Shown one piece after another: positions 35,950 to 49,478 of a stretch of 64,000 nucleotides of DNA; the first letter of the stretch is position 1; each line of letters begins with the position of its first letter. The position numbers and the translations under genes are program-made. The notes under the pieces were generated by a model that saw nothing but the letters and a program-made list of their open reading frames with translations, was not told where the DNA came from and made no database searches. This stretch comes from Dillenia suffruticosa (taxonomy: Eukaryota; Streptophyta; Magnoliopsida; Dilleniales; Dilleniaceae): the NCBI GenBank assembly GCA_033439265.1, contig JAVTVX010000035.1, positions 10,442,001-10,506,000 of the forward strand, given 5' to 3'.

Positions 35950-38900
35950 ACCTTGCATTTTTCTGCAGAGCATTTCTTAGGGAACCATTAACCATATATT
36001 CTGTCACCGTTGCAACAGAACCTCCAGGACCATCAAGCACAACACCATAAAAAGCCAGAACATTTGGATGATGCAGATCAGCAAGCTTGATTGCCTCATT
36101 CCAGAAGTCATCCCGCTGATTGAATGCAAAAACAAAGTTATGAAAATACAGAAACCAAAGTTGTAAACAAGTATGACATTTGATGCATTGAAAAATTGCA
36201 AACCATGCGCTCTTGTTCAGAAGCCTTCCCAGCAAAGCACCTATCGTTGATCCGCTTTATTGCAACATCAGTGCCCCTCCATTTCCCATGATAGACAGTA
36301 CCAAAAGTTCCAGAGCCTAATTCTCGCAGCTCTTCAAGGTCACTGTTCTTTATAATCTGCCCAAATTCAACAGAGAAAATAGTATACATCAGATCTATGC
36401 CAAGCAAAGAGTAATAGCAATCATGGGAACTATAGGAGTCAAGATCTTCAACCTGCAAGCGACCAATGCCATCAGACACTGGAAATCCAAGGTTAAACTT
36501 TTCTGGCAGCTTGGGTTTCACATCCTGAACAAGAGACCTACACACCATGACTCACATAGAGAAGGACCAAAAGGGGAAGGAGATCACAACAGCTCACACA
36601 CACTCAGAGGCACAAAGAATAATAGGTAATTTAAAAACCTCAGCTGTGGCTGCTTGCTGGATTTCTGCTTCCATACTTTTAACTTCTGCATCATGACTGG
36701 CTTCAGCAACAGAATCAATCCTCTCAAGCATGGTGAGGTCAGGATTAGAAGGCATAGATGACTTGAGGACAGAAGCAGCTACACCCTCAGCAACTGCCTG
36801 AAGTTCTTGCTTAACGCGTTCTTCCACTGAGTCTTTAATTACAAAGATGAGGAATTAAACCAGTCTAAAGAACTACAAGATCATTCAGTACAATAAATTT
36901 AGACTGAACAAAAAAAGGAAGCCACCACTAACCTTTGGCAGACTGAAAGGACTCCACACCAAAATTGCCTACTTGCTGAGTACCATCCTCCACTAGCAGA
37001 TCTGAATTCACCTCCCCACTGTAGATTAGATGGTTCTCACCATATGGATCTCTATTAATCACTGGTTCTTTCTTTGTTTGCAATTTGATTGGCTTAGGTG
37101 GAGGGAAATGAGGGTCAGGCCTCAAGTTCCAAGGATCTTGATTACTGAAAAATGAGGTTGAGATATCCTGAACCTCTTCTATCCTGTTAGGAGATAAAGA
37201 AGAAGGCGTATTATTGTTAGGAGGAACCAAATCTTCACCAAGAACAACTTTCGGCAGAAACCGTGAACCATCATCCTTCCATTCACCAGTAGGTAAAATT
37301 TTACTAGTCACATTGGACAATTCAACACCTGAGAAAGCACTGTTACCATAGCCAAATTGATCTGGGCCCATGTGAAGCATTCCCATCTTTTGGTACTGAT
37401 ACAATCCAGGATGGCCCAAGGTTGGTGGTTGTACCATTTCATAGGGCTCCTTTGGTTGAACATTTTGCACATAAGCAACCTCTGTTGAAGCAGAAGGCAA
37501 CACTTCATTTGGCTTAACAAAGTTCATGTCTGGAACTGGTATAGTCTTGCTATGGTTACTCTCCGGAAACCCCTCTCTTCCTATAACATTCTGAGCTCCA
37601 TACTCTAAAATGTCCTCTTTTCGAGGATTATTAAGTGGCTTAGTATGCTTATTGTGCACAAAATTTTCTGGAGGTCGTACACGAAGATTTTCCATCCTCC
37701 CATCAATCTGCCTCAGATGGTCAGAGTCTACAGAATCCTCGGCAGGAATATTTACAGCCAATTTCTCAGAATATTCTTTTGGAGATTCGTTAGAATGACG
37801 CTCAGGATTTTGAAGACTTGCACCAGTAACTGGGCTGGTATCAGTAGCAACAGGTTTGTTCCACAAAGCATCTTGCCTTACCTGGTATTGCCAGGGCACT
37901 GGAATATGCTGAACGCTGTTTTCTTGAAATCTCTGTGGAATATTGCCCCTCATGGCACCAAGTGGCTGTATATCTCCTGGCAACCCCATTACACCAAAGG
38001 GCGCGGAGAACTTAATCTGATCGGGATTGTCCATCTTGTGGGCTAAAAATCTATCGCTATCACGCGGCATATCAAAATTCTGAGATATTCCGACTGCCTC
38101 AGATTGAGTTGTCTTAACTTCAAGATCTAAATGACCAAATACCAGTGGTTGAGCACCAACTCCTTCAAGGGCCCCAGTCACTGCAACATTACTTATAGGC
38201 TGGGATTTCAAATTGTCCTCTAGATGGAGACTATGAAAAGCAGAGATTGAATCAGATGCATTGCTAGCAGGGCTCTCTTTCTGGTCCTGCACCACCGTGT
38301 CGGAATGTGCATGAGGCAATGCCTTCTGACACATATAACAGTCTTCCAGCCTGGTAAATTTCTCAGGATATATATACTGTTGATGAGATACCCATCCTTC
38401 AGGGACAACTACATGCTCGGGCAGTGGAACCTGATGCCAGCCATAACCCCCTGCCGACACTGCAGTTGGGACCTGGGTTGGATATGCACGGTAGCTTTGA
38501 TCACCAGGAAGTTGAGCAACCCTAATCTGTTGGGGTTGAATCAACGGCTGAACCATATGTGGAATCATGCCAACATGAGGAGACGAGGGATTCATAGTCA
38601 TGTGGACAGCAGGGATAAACTGTTGATGAGATGTTACAGCAGAAACATTATCACGAAATTGCTGCTGGGTGTACACGGGCCCAATAGTTCCCAGCAGCTG
38701 AGAATTTCCAAAACCAGTTTGGGCTGGGAAACCACTACTAATTGCTTCTGGGTGAGGATTCACATAAGCATGTAAGTAAGGTGCACGCGGTTGAAAATCC
38801 ACTGTAGGCTGTGGTTGAAAATCCATTTGAGGCTGAACATTCAGTGGCGTAGACCTCTCTGACTCAGTTTCTGGCTGAGAAATAGTTTGGGGAGGACTAG

Positions 38901-39942
38901 GCTTGACCACTGGAATGCCCATAGGAATAGAAGAGGCATCTGCATAAATTGCCTGGCTGGGATCCCCACACACCACCTTTGGGGCAGAATCATGAGAAGT
39001 AGCTGAAAGGCCCGTAGGAGATACGACACTAGCAGACAGAAGCCCACTGATCTCCCCTTGTGCAGGGCCCGAGCTATCTGCAGCTTCAGTCACACTCAAA
39101 TCAGAATTTTGAGTAGAAGCTGCACTAGCTATACTTTCTTTCCTAGAAATACCACTGGGAACAGCATCCACAATCCCATTCACTGCCTCAACATACCTCT
39201 GCCCACTATCATTCAAATCCCCAAACTGCGCCATCCCTGCATTATCAAGCTCTGAAGCTGAAAACAAGAAAACCCTTAGTTTAGCAGACCCATCTGTGCT
39301 CCTCTCAACCAACTTCTCATACTCCTCCATCATATTCTCAAGATCATCTGGACAAGAAACCGACACAAGAGCATCCAAGTCCTCATCGGGCAGTTGATAC
39401 TTAATGATCACAGGCTGCCCATATGTCTCCACCATCTTCTGGACCAACTCATTAAAACTTGCATCTCTTCTAATACTAATAATCCTCGTCTGCCCACCAA
39501 CATATCTCAACATCCCATCACTGGGTCTAGGGAGAATTTTCCCCCCAAAACTACATAAGAACTTAATCCTCTTCCCCGAATTCGAATCCTCCCCAACCTC
39601 ATCACCCGGCTGATCACTGATATTTCCGCTGCTGAGCCGGGTCCCCAAATTGGGACTATAAGAATACCCAGATGGGGCAATGCCTGCAGGCATGACTACA
39701 GTTGTTGGCCGACATATCGGATTTGCAAACCCTAAACCTACCAAACCAGCATTGGTAGCCACGGTGGGTCTATAATACATTGGCTTTGACCTAGGGCTAC
39801 CACTTCCTACTGTAGTGGGACAACATCCTTCGGTAATTCGACCAGATGTGACCACCGGAGCAATGCGGGACTCGTCAACAGCAGTTCTAGCTATGTTCAA
39901 TGGGCGAAGATCTTTGGGAATTGTGTTCTGATCAAAAGCCAT
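33559..39942 (-). CDS. PB1-domain Raf-like MAPKKK (plant B4-type Raf kinase)
   Basis: Nine coding exons on the minus strand: 39942-36933, 36832-36639, 36524-36453, 36356-36204, 36115-35952, 35574-35427, 34114-33992, 33899-33812 and 33728-33559. All junctions are GT-AG and in phase, giving 1373 residues. The N-terminus [16 protein letters not shown] is typical of the group. A PB1 domain spans about 124-230 ([14 protein letters not shown] to [10 protein letters not shown]). A long Q/P/S-rich middle follows. The Ser/Thr kinase domain spans about 1099-1365: glycine loop GSGTFGTV (1106-1113), VAIK Lys1126, HFDLKSDN with Asp1228, DLG in place of DFG (1250-1252), APE 1274-1276. Plant B4 Rafs are cytosolic and phosphorylate SnRK2 kinases in osmotic stress; that role here is inference. 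It most resembles the RAF42-like branch from memory. Confidence 0.95.
35895..35947. repeat. (GA)n microsatellite in a kinase intron
   Basis: 53-bp GA tract (CT in the gene's sense strand) that starts 4-5 bases inside the intron from the exon ending at 35952. It may vary close to the splice donor. Confidence 0.95.
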
Positions 39943-40119
39943 CTCTCTAGTCTATAACAAAATGGAAAAATAGAAAAAACCCAGTTCGAATTTCGCTCAA
40001 ATTTAACAGTCCAGAGAAGAAAATTAGGGTTCGCTCTACAAATGAAACGATATGCACAAAAACCTAGTCGAATAAAACGAGTAAAAATACCGGAAATCAG
40101 TGTTCAGCAATTGTCAATT

Positions 40120-40166
<47 letters not shown>

Positions 40167-40260
40167 TGGAGGGGTGGAGGGAGGTAGGGAGGGAGAGAGT
40201 GACAAAATACCTGATGAAAAGAGTTACAGAGAGAAAGAGGTTGAGTCGGTCTGAAGATGG
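39943..40260 (-). promoter_or_regulatory. 5' leader of the kinase gene, possibly with an intron
   Basis: Minus-strand ATCAG-GTATTTT at about 40213 could be a donor and TTGTTATAG near 39952 an acceptor just before the ATG, so a leader intron is possible. The segment contains (GA)n at 40121-40159 (CT in sense). Confidence 0.4.
40121..40159. repeat. (GA)n microsatellite
   Basis: 39-bp GA tract, continuing into GGAGAGATGGAGG purine-rich DNA. Confidence 0.93.
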
Positions 40261-41549
40261 TGCTAACGGATCAAGATGAATGGGATTTGCGTTTAGATGC
40301 CCTTATTAGGAACGGAACTCTCTCTCTCTCTCTCTCTCTTTATCTCTCTCGATTTGTCTCAACAATGTTCTCTCTCCGAATAAACCCTATATTTTTGGGA
40401 AATTTGGAGGAGTATTTGATTTTGAAGTTCAGTCTACATCTGAGTCTTTATCCATCTGATGGGAGCAATTTTTTATTCCTCGTATGTGTTGAACTCTTCT
40501 CTCCATAATGGAAAGATTTAAAAAAATGATAATAATAAAAAAATAAATAAATTGTACGATTTGGATTGATAAAATTAATGAGGAAATGAGGAAGTTTAAT
40601 ACAATAAAAATTATAAAATATTAATTAATATAACAAAGTTACTTAATATATTTTTATATGTCTCGTTGAGCTTGTTTTTGTTCATGGTATTACTCATTTT
40701 CTTCGATTTACATTTTTGGGCGTGGCTACAAGTGTATTGGGAACGGAATGACTTTTTCCTTTTGTGTTAAGGAATCTACAAGACTATGAGAAGAGAGAAG
40801 ATGGCACGTGGATGGTTACATGCAGTGAGAAGAAGTGATAGAGATAGAGAGAGAAAGATGTTGGATTCGGACATGACTGAATTTGTTCCCTTATGAGCAG
40901 GTCAAAGCTATGAGATTGTGTATGAAGAGTGGGCTCAAAATGCTCACATAATTCCACATTTGGTCAAAAAATGGAATTTAGTTATTCTTTTCTCCAAGAA
41001 AAATAATCAATGCATGCCCGTGTGTCAAATAGTGGGGCTTTATTGGCTTTGGATTCGACTTCTACTAACTTCTTCTTCTGAGAAATTATATAATTAAAAG
41101 GAAGAAAGAAATATTCAAATCATTAATTCTTTTTATTGTATAAGAAATCGATACAATCTATTTAATAGAAATATCTCTAAAAATAAAGAGAAAAAAGAAT
41201 AAAAAATTATGAACAATTATGATAGTGGGGATCAAACTTTTCTTCCCCATCTTTCGTCCAGCAATAAATGATGATGTTATTATCATAATCTATAACATAA
41301 AGGTTTCTACAAAATGATGAAAGATATAACATGTACGAAAGAAGAGGTTTTTGTATATATATATATACATATCAAACTGCATGAATGGCCATTAGTGTGA
41401 CTTGCACATTCCATGGCAAGATTCAATGTTGCATTTAAGTTTTCGCACGACGTGTTCCCTTATTTAAGTAGCCCATCACATGACACCAAGAGGGTATCAT
41501 TAGTTGGAAAAATAAAATATTGTGCAGCAACATCTTGACCTCATCTTTA
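40261..41549. other. Intergenic region upstream of the kinase gene
   Basis: Contains a CT tract at about 40319-40340 and an (AT)n at about 41356-41366. The proximal part is probably kinase promoter. No other gene seen. Confidence 0.5.
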
Positions 41550-41568
41550 GGTTTCTTCAACTTGATTT
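41550..41568. repeat. Left 19-bp TSD of the SINE
   Basis: GGTTTCTTCAACTTGATTT, identical to 41778-41796. Confidence 0.95.
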
Positions 41569-41777
41569 TTTTGGTACCATGTCTTGGACACCGTCCGGTA
41601 TCCGGGGTTTCGTCCCGATTAATCCGGACCGACCGCTGTAGTGGCTCCTGTTCGGAGGGCGGGTCTCCCAACGGGGAACGCTCCATACACATGAGGGTCT
41701 AATGTTTCTAGTGGGAATCGAATCTCGGTCATGCTTAAGGGAACTCAACCCCACATCCAGTTGAACCAACCCACGTT
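41569..41777 (-). mobile_element. tRNA-derived SINE, ~209 bp
   Basis: Read on the minus strand it begins AACGTGGGTTGGTTCAACTGG just inside the TSD. The RNA polymerase III A-box-like GGTTCAACTGG is at 41767-41757 and the B-box-like GATTCGATTCC at 41724-41714, about 33 bp apart as in tRNA genes. A GC-rich, tRNA-unrelated body follows, and a short A-rich tail (about seven A) abuts the TSD. The perfect 19-bp TSD is typical of LINE-type target-primed insertion. The frames at 41435-41769 are inside this element and are not genes. I cannot assign a named SINE family. Confidence 0.9.
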
Positions 41778-41796
41778 GGTTTCTTCAACTTGATTT
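41778..41796. repeat. Right 19-bp TSD of the SINE
   Basis: Perfect copy of 41550-41568. Confidence 0.95.
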
Positions 41797-43851
<2,055 letters not shown>

Positions 43852-43883
43852 AACTTCATTAAGTAGAAATTTAACTTACAATT

Positions 43884-44623
43884 TGAGGTAATTGGCTCAA
43901 TAGCAGAAACTTTATTTTCGTGAGATCCTAATTCCTTTATAATCATCCATAAGAAAGGAAATTACTAACAAATTCAAACCTTTTTTAACCGTGTAAGATT
44001 TTAATTCTCTTGTACTCTTAATAAAAGAGAAAATTTTTCTAAAATCCAAAACCTTCCTTATTCTCGAGAGATTCTAAATTTTCAATTTTTTTTTTTACCA
44101 CAATCACTGCCATTTAAGAAGGTTTCAAATAAAAGGAAAGTAGGGTTTTTTACGTCTCTTGAAAGGCTATATATATAGAGCAAAGATAACCAACAAAGGG
44201 GTCCAATATTCTCTCTCTTTACATATATCACAAAGAAGGAGGCAACTCAATTCTATACCATCAGATATATGGTTTCATGTCCAATTTTATACATGATCAG
44301 GGATATGTTTTCACATATGAACACAAATTATATTATATGGCATCACATATACAACATACACTATGTCCTCATACACAGTATTTATTACACAATACTCTAT
44401 ATACAATACACTTGGAGGCAATATATGTTTATTCTATAGGCTACATTCAGTCTTTCTTTTATTACTTTTTCTGACTTGAGGGTTAAGAGTCCTGCTGCTT
44501 GACCAACACTAGTGGGGTTTTTGCAGGTTTTACATCCAAAAAAATTCAACGAACATCTCGACACTGGTTCCCCATTCGAATCGGAAAAGTAGTTATCTGT
44601 GGAGTCAAAATATACTCCAACTA
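43884..44623 (+). repeat. 5' LTR of the proposed outer element
   Basis: Similar to 54256-55008: shared AATAGCA-AAACTTT, GGCTATATATA-AGAGCAAA, ATATATCACAAAGAA, ATCTCGACACTG and ATTCGA-TCGGAA blocks. The frame 44277-44474 lies inside it. Confidence 0.65.
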
Positions 44624-45223
44624 ATTGGTGCCGTATATGGGAATGATTGACTGACTAGCTGGAGAAATTTCATACCTTGTTTCCTCTCTCCTAACACCAA
44701 GCCACCAAAGAAAAGAAATAAAGGCAACGCCTCCAAAGCCAGGCATAAAGTGAGGGGACAAACATCTAACCTTTGGGCCCGCTTGACACCGATAGCCTAG
44801 ATTCAGTAATTCTTATTCATAGTTTACTATTATTTTGTCAATCATTTAGTATTGCTAATAATTTGTTCTAATTTGAAATTTTGCTTTATGTTCATCGTAA
44901 CAATAATATTCCTATTTTACATATTTTGTCACTTATTCATTATATCTTAATTAACAACAATCTAGAACATCTCTTAGCATCGAGTACTTAACCACGATCT
45001 AAATCTATCAAAAGTCTCGTTTAGTAATTTTTATTCATTGCCTACCACTATTTTGTTGATTTTGTATATATTCTTTTGCTTTTTCATTACAACTTGATTA
45101 ACCCTGGTTTGGGCCCTTGTGCCCATAAGGCTTTAGTTCATTACTTTATTTCTTTTCCAAACACAATCACTCGACTTCACGCTTCAAAAGGAATCTACTC
45201 TCTAGATGTAACATTTTCAAACA

Positions 45224-45408
45224 AGATCTCCAAACTCTCGTTTGGAGTAACGTCAACGAGCCCTCCAGGCACAATGCATTCAAACTCTCATCTAGCCCAA
45301 CGTAACACCTCCAAACTATTGTCTAGCGCGATGCCAACAAGCTTTCCAAGCGTAACATCTCCAAACTCCCATTTGGCACAATACCAATGAGTCTCCTTTG
45401 GGTGCAAC
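45224..45408 (+). repeat. Degenerate ~50-bp tandem repeats, cut by the 45409 insertion
   Basis: Units of the form TAACATCTCCAAACTC, then TTTGGC-CAAT-CCAA, then GAG-CCTCC repeat about four times up to the insertion point. The same pattern resumes at 47431 (ATGCCTCAAAATTCTTGTTT, then AATGAGCCC), so the array was continuous before the insertion. Confidence 0.65.
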
Positions 45409-46181
45409 TGATGTGATCATCAAGACTGCAAGAAAATTTACAAGATTCAACTCAAGTTCCAATTGGGCCGGTAACAAAAGTTTGAGTTAAAAGATTCAAA
45501 AAAATACTGAATAACTTAATTCAAGGAGCTTTACAACAAGAAATTGGAGCTCAAATAAATAAAAAACCAAAAGGGGCCTTAATTATGCTCATACAGTCCA
45601 GTTGGAAGAATAAAAGACTCAAAACTACTCAAAATCAAGGGAGAACGAAAATAAAGAAAAAATAGCAGCAAGACTTGATCAAAATAGTTTGATTTATTTA
45701 GTTTCCTAATTTTATTTTTTGTAACTTATGTTTTAGTTTCCTAATTCTTTATTATTTAGGAAGTTACTAAATTTTTAGTTGTCAATTATGTTTTACCTTT
45801 AGGTTATAAATAGACTATTATACATTGTGTAAAAAACAACATTTTTTAGAGAATTAATAAAATTGTGAGAATTCTTCACACATGTTTTGTTCTTTTGAGA
45901 ACTTTGAACTTATTCAAAATAGGAATCTTGTTTAGTTCTTTGACTTATCAATCTAGATTTTGAACCATCTAGATTGTGGCGTCATTCATTCCATCTTTAT
46001 ACTAAGATTCTTGATCTAGTGAGAAACGGGTATAAGGTCATATACCTTAGATTCTTCCTCCTTTATGGCAAGGGTTGAGATTTTTAATTCCACCGGTTCA
46101 AATAATTCGTTGGGACGATTTTTGGGCTAAATTAACTTGTTCGTGGGTTTTAGGGTTTTTATACCTAACGGATTCATATCA
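45409..46181 (+). repeat. 5' LTR of the gypsy-derived element
   Basis: Near-identical over its length to 46655-47430. Confidence 0.9.
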
Positions 46182-46183
46182 GT

Positions 46184-46195
46184 TGGTATCAGAGC
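46184..46195 (+). other. Primer binding site, initiator tRNA-Met
   Basis: TGGTATCAGAGC 2 bp after the 5' LTR. Confidence 0.9.
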
Positions 46196-46641
46196 AATTT
46201 CGGGTTATCTTTCGAGTTGTTCATATTTGTTTATAATTGTTCATATTTGTTTATAATTTTTCATAAAACAAAGGCAGTTTCCAATTTTTTTTCTTTTCTT
46301 TTATTGTTTCTTCTTTATTTCTTTTTTTTTTCTTATTTGTTCACCTTCCTTATTTTCTTTCTTTATTCACCTTTCTTATTCAATCATTCCATATTTGTTT
46401 CTTTCTTAATTTGAAATTTTTCTAAATTTGCGACTTCTTTATTTCTCACTTATTTTCCTTCTTTATTTTTCTTGTTATTCTTTCTTTGAATTTCACAAGA
46501 CAATTATTTGTAAGTTAAATTCAAAGAGTTGTTGATTCATTAAGATGTTAAGAGACATGTTCGAGAGATTGAATTCATTGAGACTTTTTCCAAGTAAAAT
46601 GCGGTTGCTGATAGGTGACGATTTGGGGACAAATCGTTGTC

Positions 46642-46654
46642 AAGAAGGGGGAAA
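46642..46654 (+). other. Polypurine tract
   Basis: AAGAAGGGGGAAA immediately before the 3' LTR. Confidence 0.85.
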
Positions 46655-47430
46655 TGATGTGATCATCAAGACTGCAAGAAATTTATAAGATTCAACTCAA
46701 GTTCCATTTGGGCCGGTAACAAAAGTTCGAGTTAAAAGATTCAAAAAAGTACTGAATAACTTAATTCAGGGGGTTTTACAACAAGAAATTGGAGCTCAAA
46801 TAAATAAATAACCAAAAGGGGCCTTAATTATGCTCATACAAGTCCAGTTGGAAGAATAAAAGGCCCAAAACTACCCAAAACTAAGGGAGAACGAAAATAA
46901 AGAAAAAATAGCAGTAAAACTTGATCAAAATAATTTGATTTATTTAGTTTCCTAATTTTATTTTTTATAACTTATATTTTAGTTTCTTAATTATTTATTG
47001 TTTAGGGAGTTACTAAATTTTTAGTTGTCAATTATATTTTTACCTTTAGATTATAAATAAATCATTATATATTGTGTAAAAAATAATATTTTGGAGAGAA
47101 TTAATAAAATTATGAGGATTTTTCACACAGATCTTGTTCTTTTGAGAATTTTGAACTTATTCAAGATAGGAGTCTTGTTTAGTTCTTTGACTTATCAATC
47201 TAGGTTTTGAAACATCTAGTTTATGGCGTCATTCATTCCATCTTTATACCAAGATTCTTGATCTAGTGAGAAACGGGTCTAAGATCATATACCTTAGATT
47301 CTTCCTCCTTTAGGGCAAGGGTTGAGATTTTTAATTGCACCGGTTCAAATAATTCATTGGGACAATTTTTGGGCTAAATTAACTTATTCGTGGGTTTTAG
47401 AGTTTTTATATCCAACGGGTTCACATCAGT
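46655..47430 (+). repeat. 3' LTR of the gypsy-derived element
   Basis: Pairs with 45409-46181. Starts TGATGTGATCATC, ends GGTTCACATCA. Confidence 0.9.
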
Positions 47431-47566
47431 AATGCCTCAAAATTCTTGTTTAGCTTAGTATAACACTAATGAGCCCTTTGGAGCAAAACTCTCTCAGTGC
47501 AACACCTCAATAGGGTTCCGCACCTACTTTCTTAGTTTTCTGTTTATATATGGGCTTTGACCCCGT

Positions 47567-47780
47567 ATGAGATTCAACTCCCTTTCTCAGATGGGATTCA
47601 ACTGACCCTTGGATAGGATTAAACTAGCTCTCGAATGGGATTCAACTTCCTTTCTTTTTGTTTTCTGTATTATCTAGATCTCGAACCCTAGTGCCTGGAT
47701 AAAATTCAACTCTCTTTCTCTCAGTTTTCTATGGTCACCACTGCACCAGATGAGATCCAACTACCTTTCTCTCTGCACCG
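47567..47780 (+). repeat. Degenerate tandem repeats (GATGGGATTCAACT unit)
   Basis: GAGATTCAACTCCCTTTCTC, GATGGGATTCAACT, GAATGGGATTCAACTTCC, GATAAAATTCAACTCTC and GATGAGATCCAACTACC recur at irregular 25-60 bp spacing. Internal DNA of the proposed outer element. Confidence 0.6.
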
Positions 47781-47857
47781 TATCATACAAGCTGTAACAT
47801 TGCTCCAATATATTTATTCTTTCGACTCTAATGCCTAATACTCTCTCAACTACAACG

Positions 47858-47862
47858 CTTTC
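47858..47862. repeat. Left 5-bp TSD (CTTTC)
   Basis: Identical to 53545-53549. Confidence 0.92.
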
Positions 47863-48359
47863 TGTATATAGTAATACCTACGAGGGGCATTTACTTTGGT
47901 AAATTCCAAAGATCGAAGTTGGGGAATAATGGGTGCTCAACCCAATTATCTCACTTTCCATAACCTCATCATCATAACTTTTGTGCATTCATATTTTTTC
48001 CTTTTATGGTTATGTGAGTATTATTATCTTTTGGAGAAAGACAGTGTAGCACCATAGATTTACACAAAAAAGGCACACATTATTCTCTAGGGAGAAAGAT
48101 TGATTGAGGGTTTAGAAAAATTCCGAGTAAGGAATTTTCACATCATTCTCGTCACCGAATTGAGGATTGCGGTATTATAGTATTACGGTGATTACTTGTA
48201 CAATGTGGTTATCATCCCGATTGTGAGAACGATCGAGAAGGGGTTCATGGTTCCTAGTTTTTTCTGTGATTTATTCACCAAGGTATGCCCGAAAATCCAA
48301 ACATTGTATTATTCCAAAAATTTATTATACTTCCGCTTGTGTTTGAACTAAATCTAATA
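47863..48359 (+). repeat. 5' LTR of the deleted copia element
   Basis: Starts TGTATATAGTAAT and ends CTAAATCTAATA; collinear with 53048-53544. Confidence 0.92.
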
Positions 48360-48360
48360 T

Positions 48361-48372
48361 TGATATCAGAGC
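48361..48372 (+). other. Primer binding site
   Basis: TGATATCAGAGC, one base from the initiator tRNA-Met complement. Confidence 0.85.
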
Positions 48373-49478
48373 GTATTGGATTTATTAAAATTTTTTCAGA
48401 ATTTTTTTTGGGGTATAAAATTTAGAGTTTAGATCACGGATGAGTTTCGTGAATCCAATTATACCACGATGTTACTCATGATTTATAGATCACAAATATA
48501 ATTTTTTTTTATATAATTTTTAAAACATTTTTAGACCTTGAAATTAAAGGTTAAGGTTTTCGGTCCTAATGGTACATGAAACTTAAAATCTTAGATCTGT
48601 TGAGATAGAGAACTAATTGATCTATAAAAATGGCATAAATGTGTTTCTTACATGCTAATCTACATTTTGACATATGTATTGTGCATCGCCGTTTCCAGAA
48701 ACTAGGTTTTTCGACATGGCCGCGAAGGGCCAAGAGTTTGGACATTTGATTCGCCGAGATAAGAGCTTGAATCTCTCAAAATAGAGTTGAGGATGATTTT
48801 GGGAAGTCCAATTTTATTTTTGAGATTAAACTGTCATAAAAAAGTGGTCAGAAATGAGTTTTCCAAAAGTCGGGTTAAAAGATCGGGTTGTAGACCCGTT
48901 GGGCGAGGAAGAAAGGTCCAGACCTACGAGCGCGTGAGCCACATGCTCAAGGAGGCGCATCGACTAGATAGGTGCAGGCGCTTGTAATGCACGCGCTAGA
49001 GAGGTGTGTGGCAGCTTCTGGCAGTCCAGGTCGGTTCGGACCCAGATCTCACTCGACCTGTATTTTGACCCAATCCACTACCGAGTGACGTGGATCAGAT
49101 GTGTAGCCGTGCGTGAAGGAACCACCGTGCGTCTGGCGCGTTCGTCAGACAGCTGCCAGCACGTGGAGGCACGCTACCGGCACGTGGCAGTGAGTGAGGA
49201 CCTGGCGGTGTGCCAGGTAGTTCAGAATTGGATTTTTTCTATTTTCTAAAGGTTCCACCTTTATATTTGTGACAATTTGTGGGATTTTGTATACCAAATC
49301 CAAGTCCGGATGGTGAGTTACGATTCCGGGCTGTGGTGTATAGTGTCTGTTAACTCATACTCTCATCTAGGGGTCTATACTTGAATCATTTATGAGTTAT
49401 TGATTCGTAAGGTGCACAAAAATTGTGAAAGTAAGTATTATTAGTCACTAACTTCTTTTTTTCTATGTAACAAAGACA

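Larger units (their letters stand above)
45409..47430 (+). mobile_element. Gypsy-derived non-autonomous LTR element (LARD/TRIM-like deletion derivative), 2.0 kb
   Basis: LTRs 45409-46181 (773 bp) and 46655-47430 (776 bp) both start TGATGTGATCATC and end CATATCA/CACATCA. A primer site TGGTATCAGAGC is at 46184-46195. The polypurine tract AAGAAGGGGGAAA directly precedes the 3' LTR. The internal region is only 473 bp. Its end reads like the tail of a Ty3/gypsy polyprotein (GDDLGTNRCQEGGND), so coding DNA was lost. Flanking 5-mers are GCAAC (45404-45408) and GTAAT (47431-47435), a TSD apparently decayed by two C-to-T changes. The pyrimidine-rich frame 46217-46414 is not a gene. Confidence 0.88.

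Noticed and set aside
36423..39613. Plus-strand frames opposite the kinase exons (for example 38305-38775 and 37645-38046)
   Set aside because: Antisense shadows of the minus-strand kinase coding sequence.
41714..41767. Possible tRNA gene from A/B-box-like motifs
   Set aside because: No cloverleaf is apparent and the 19-bp TSD with A-tail identifies a SINE.
41435..41769. Overlapping frames near 41.5 kb
   Set aside because: They lie in the SINE, a non-coding Pol III element.
46217..46414. 65-codon hydrophobic frame that looks like a membrane protein
   Set aside because: It is a pyrimidine-rich tract in the internal part of an LTR element; F/L/S richness follows from T-rich DNA.
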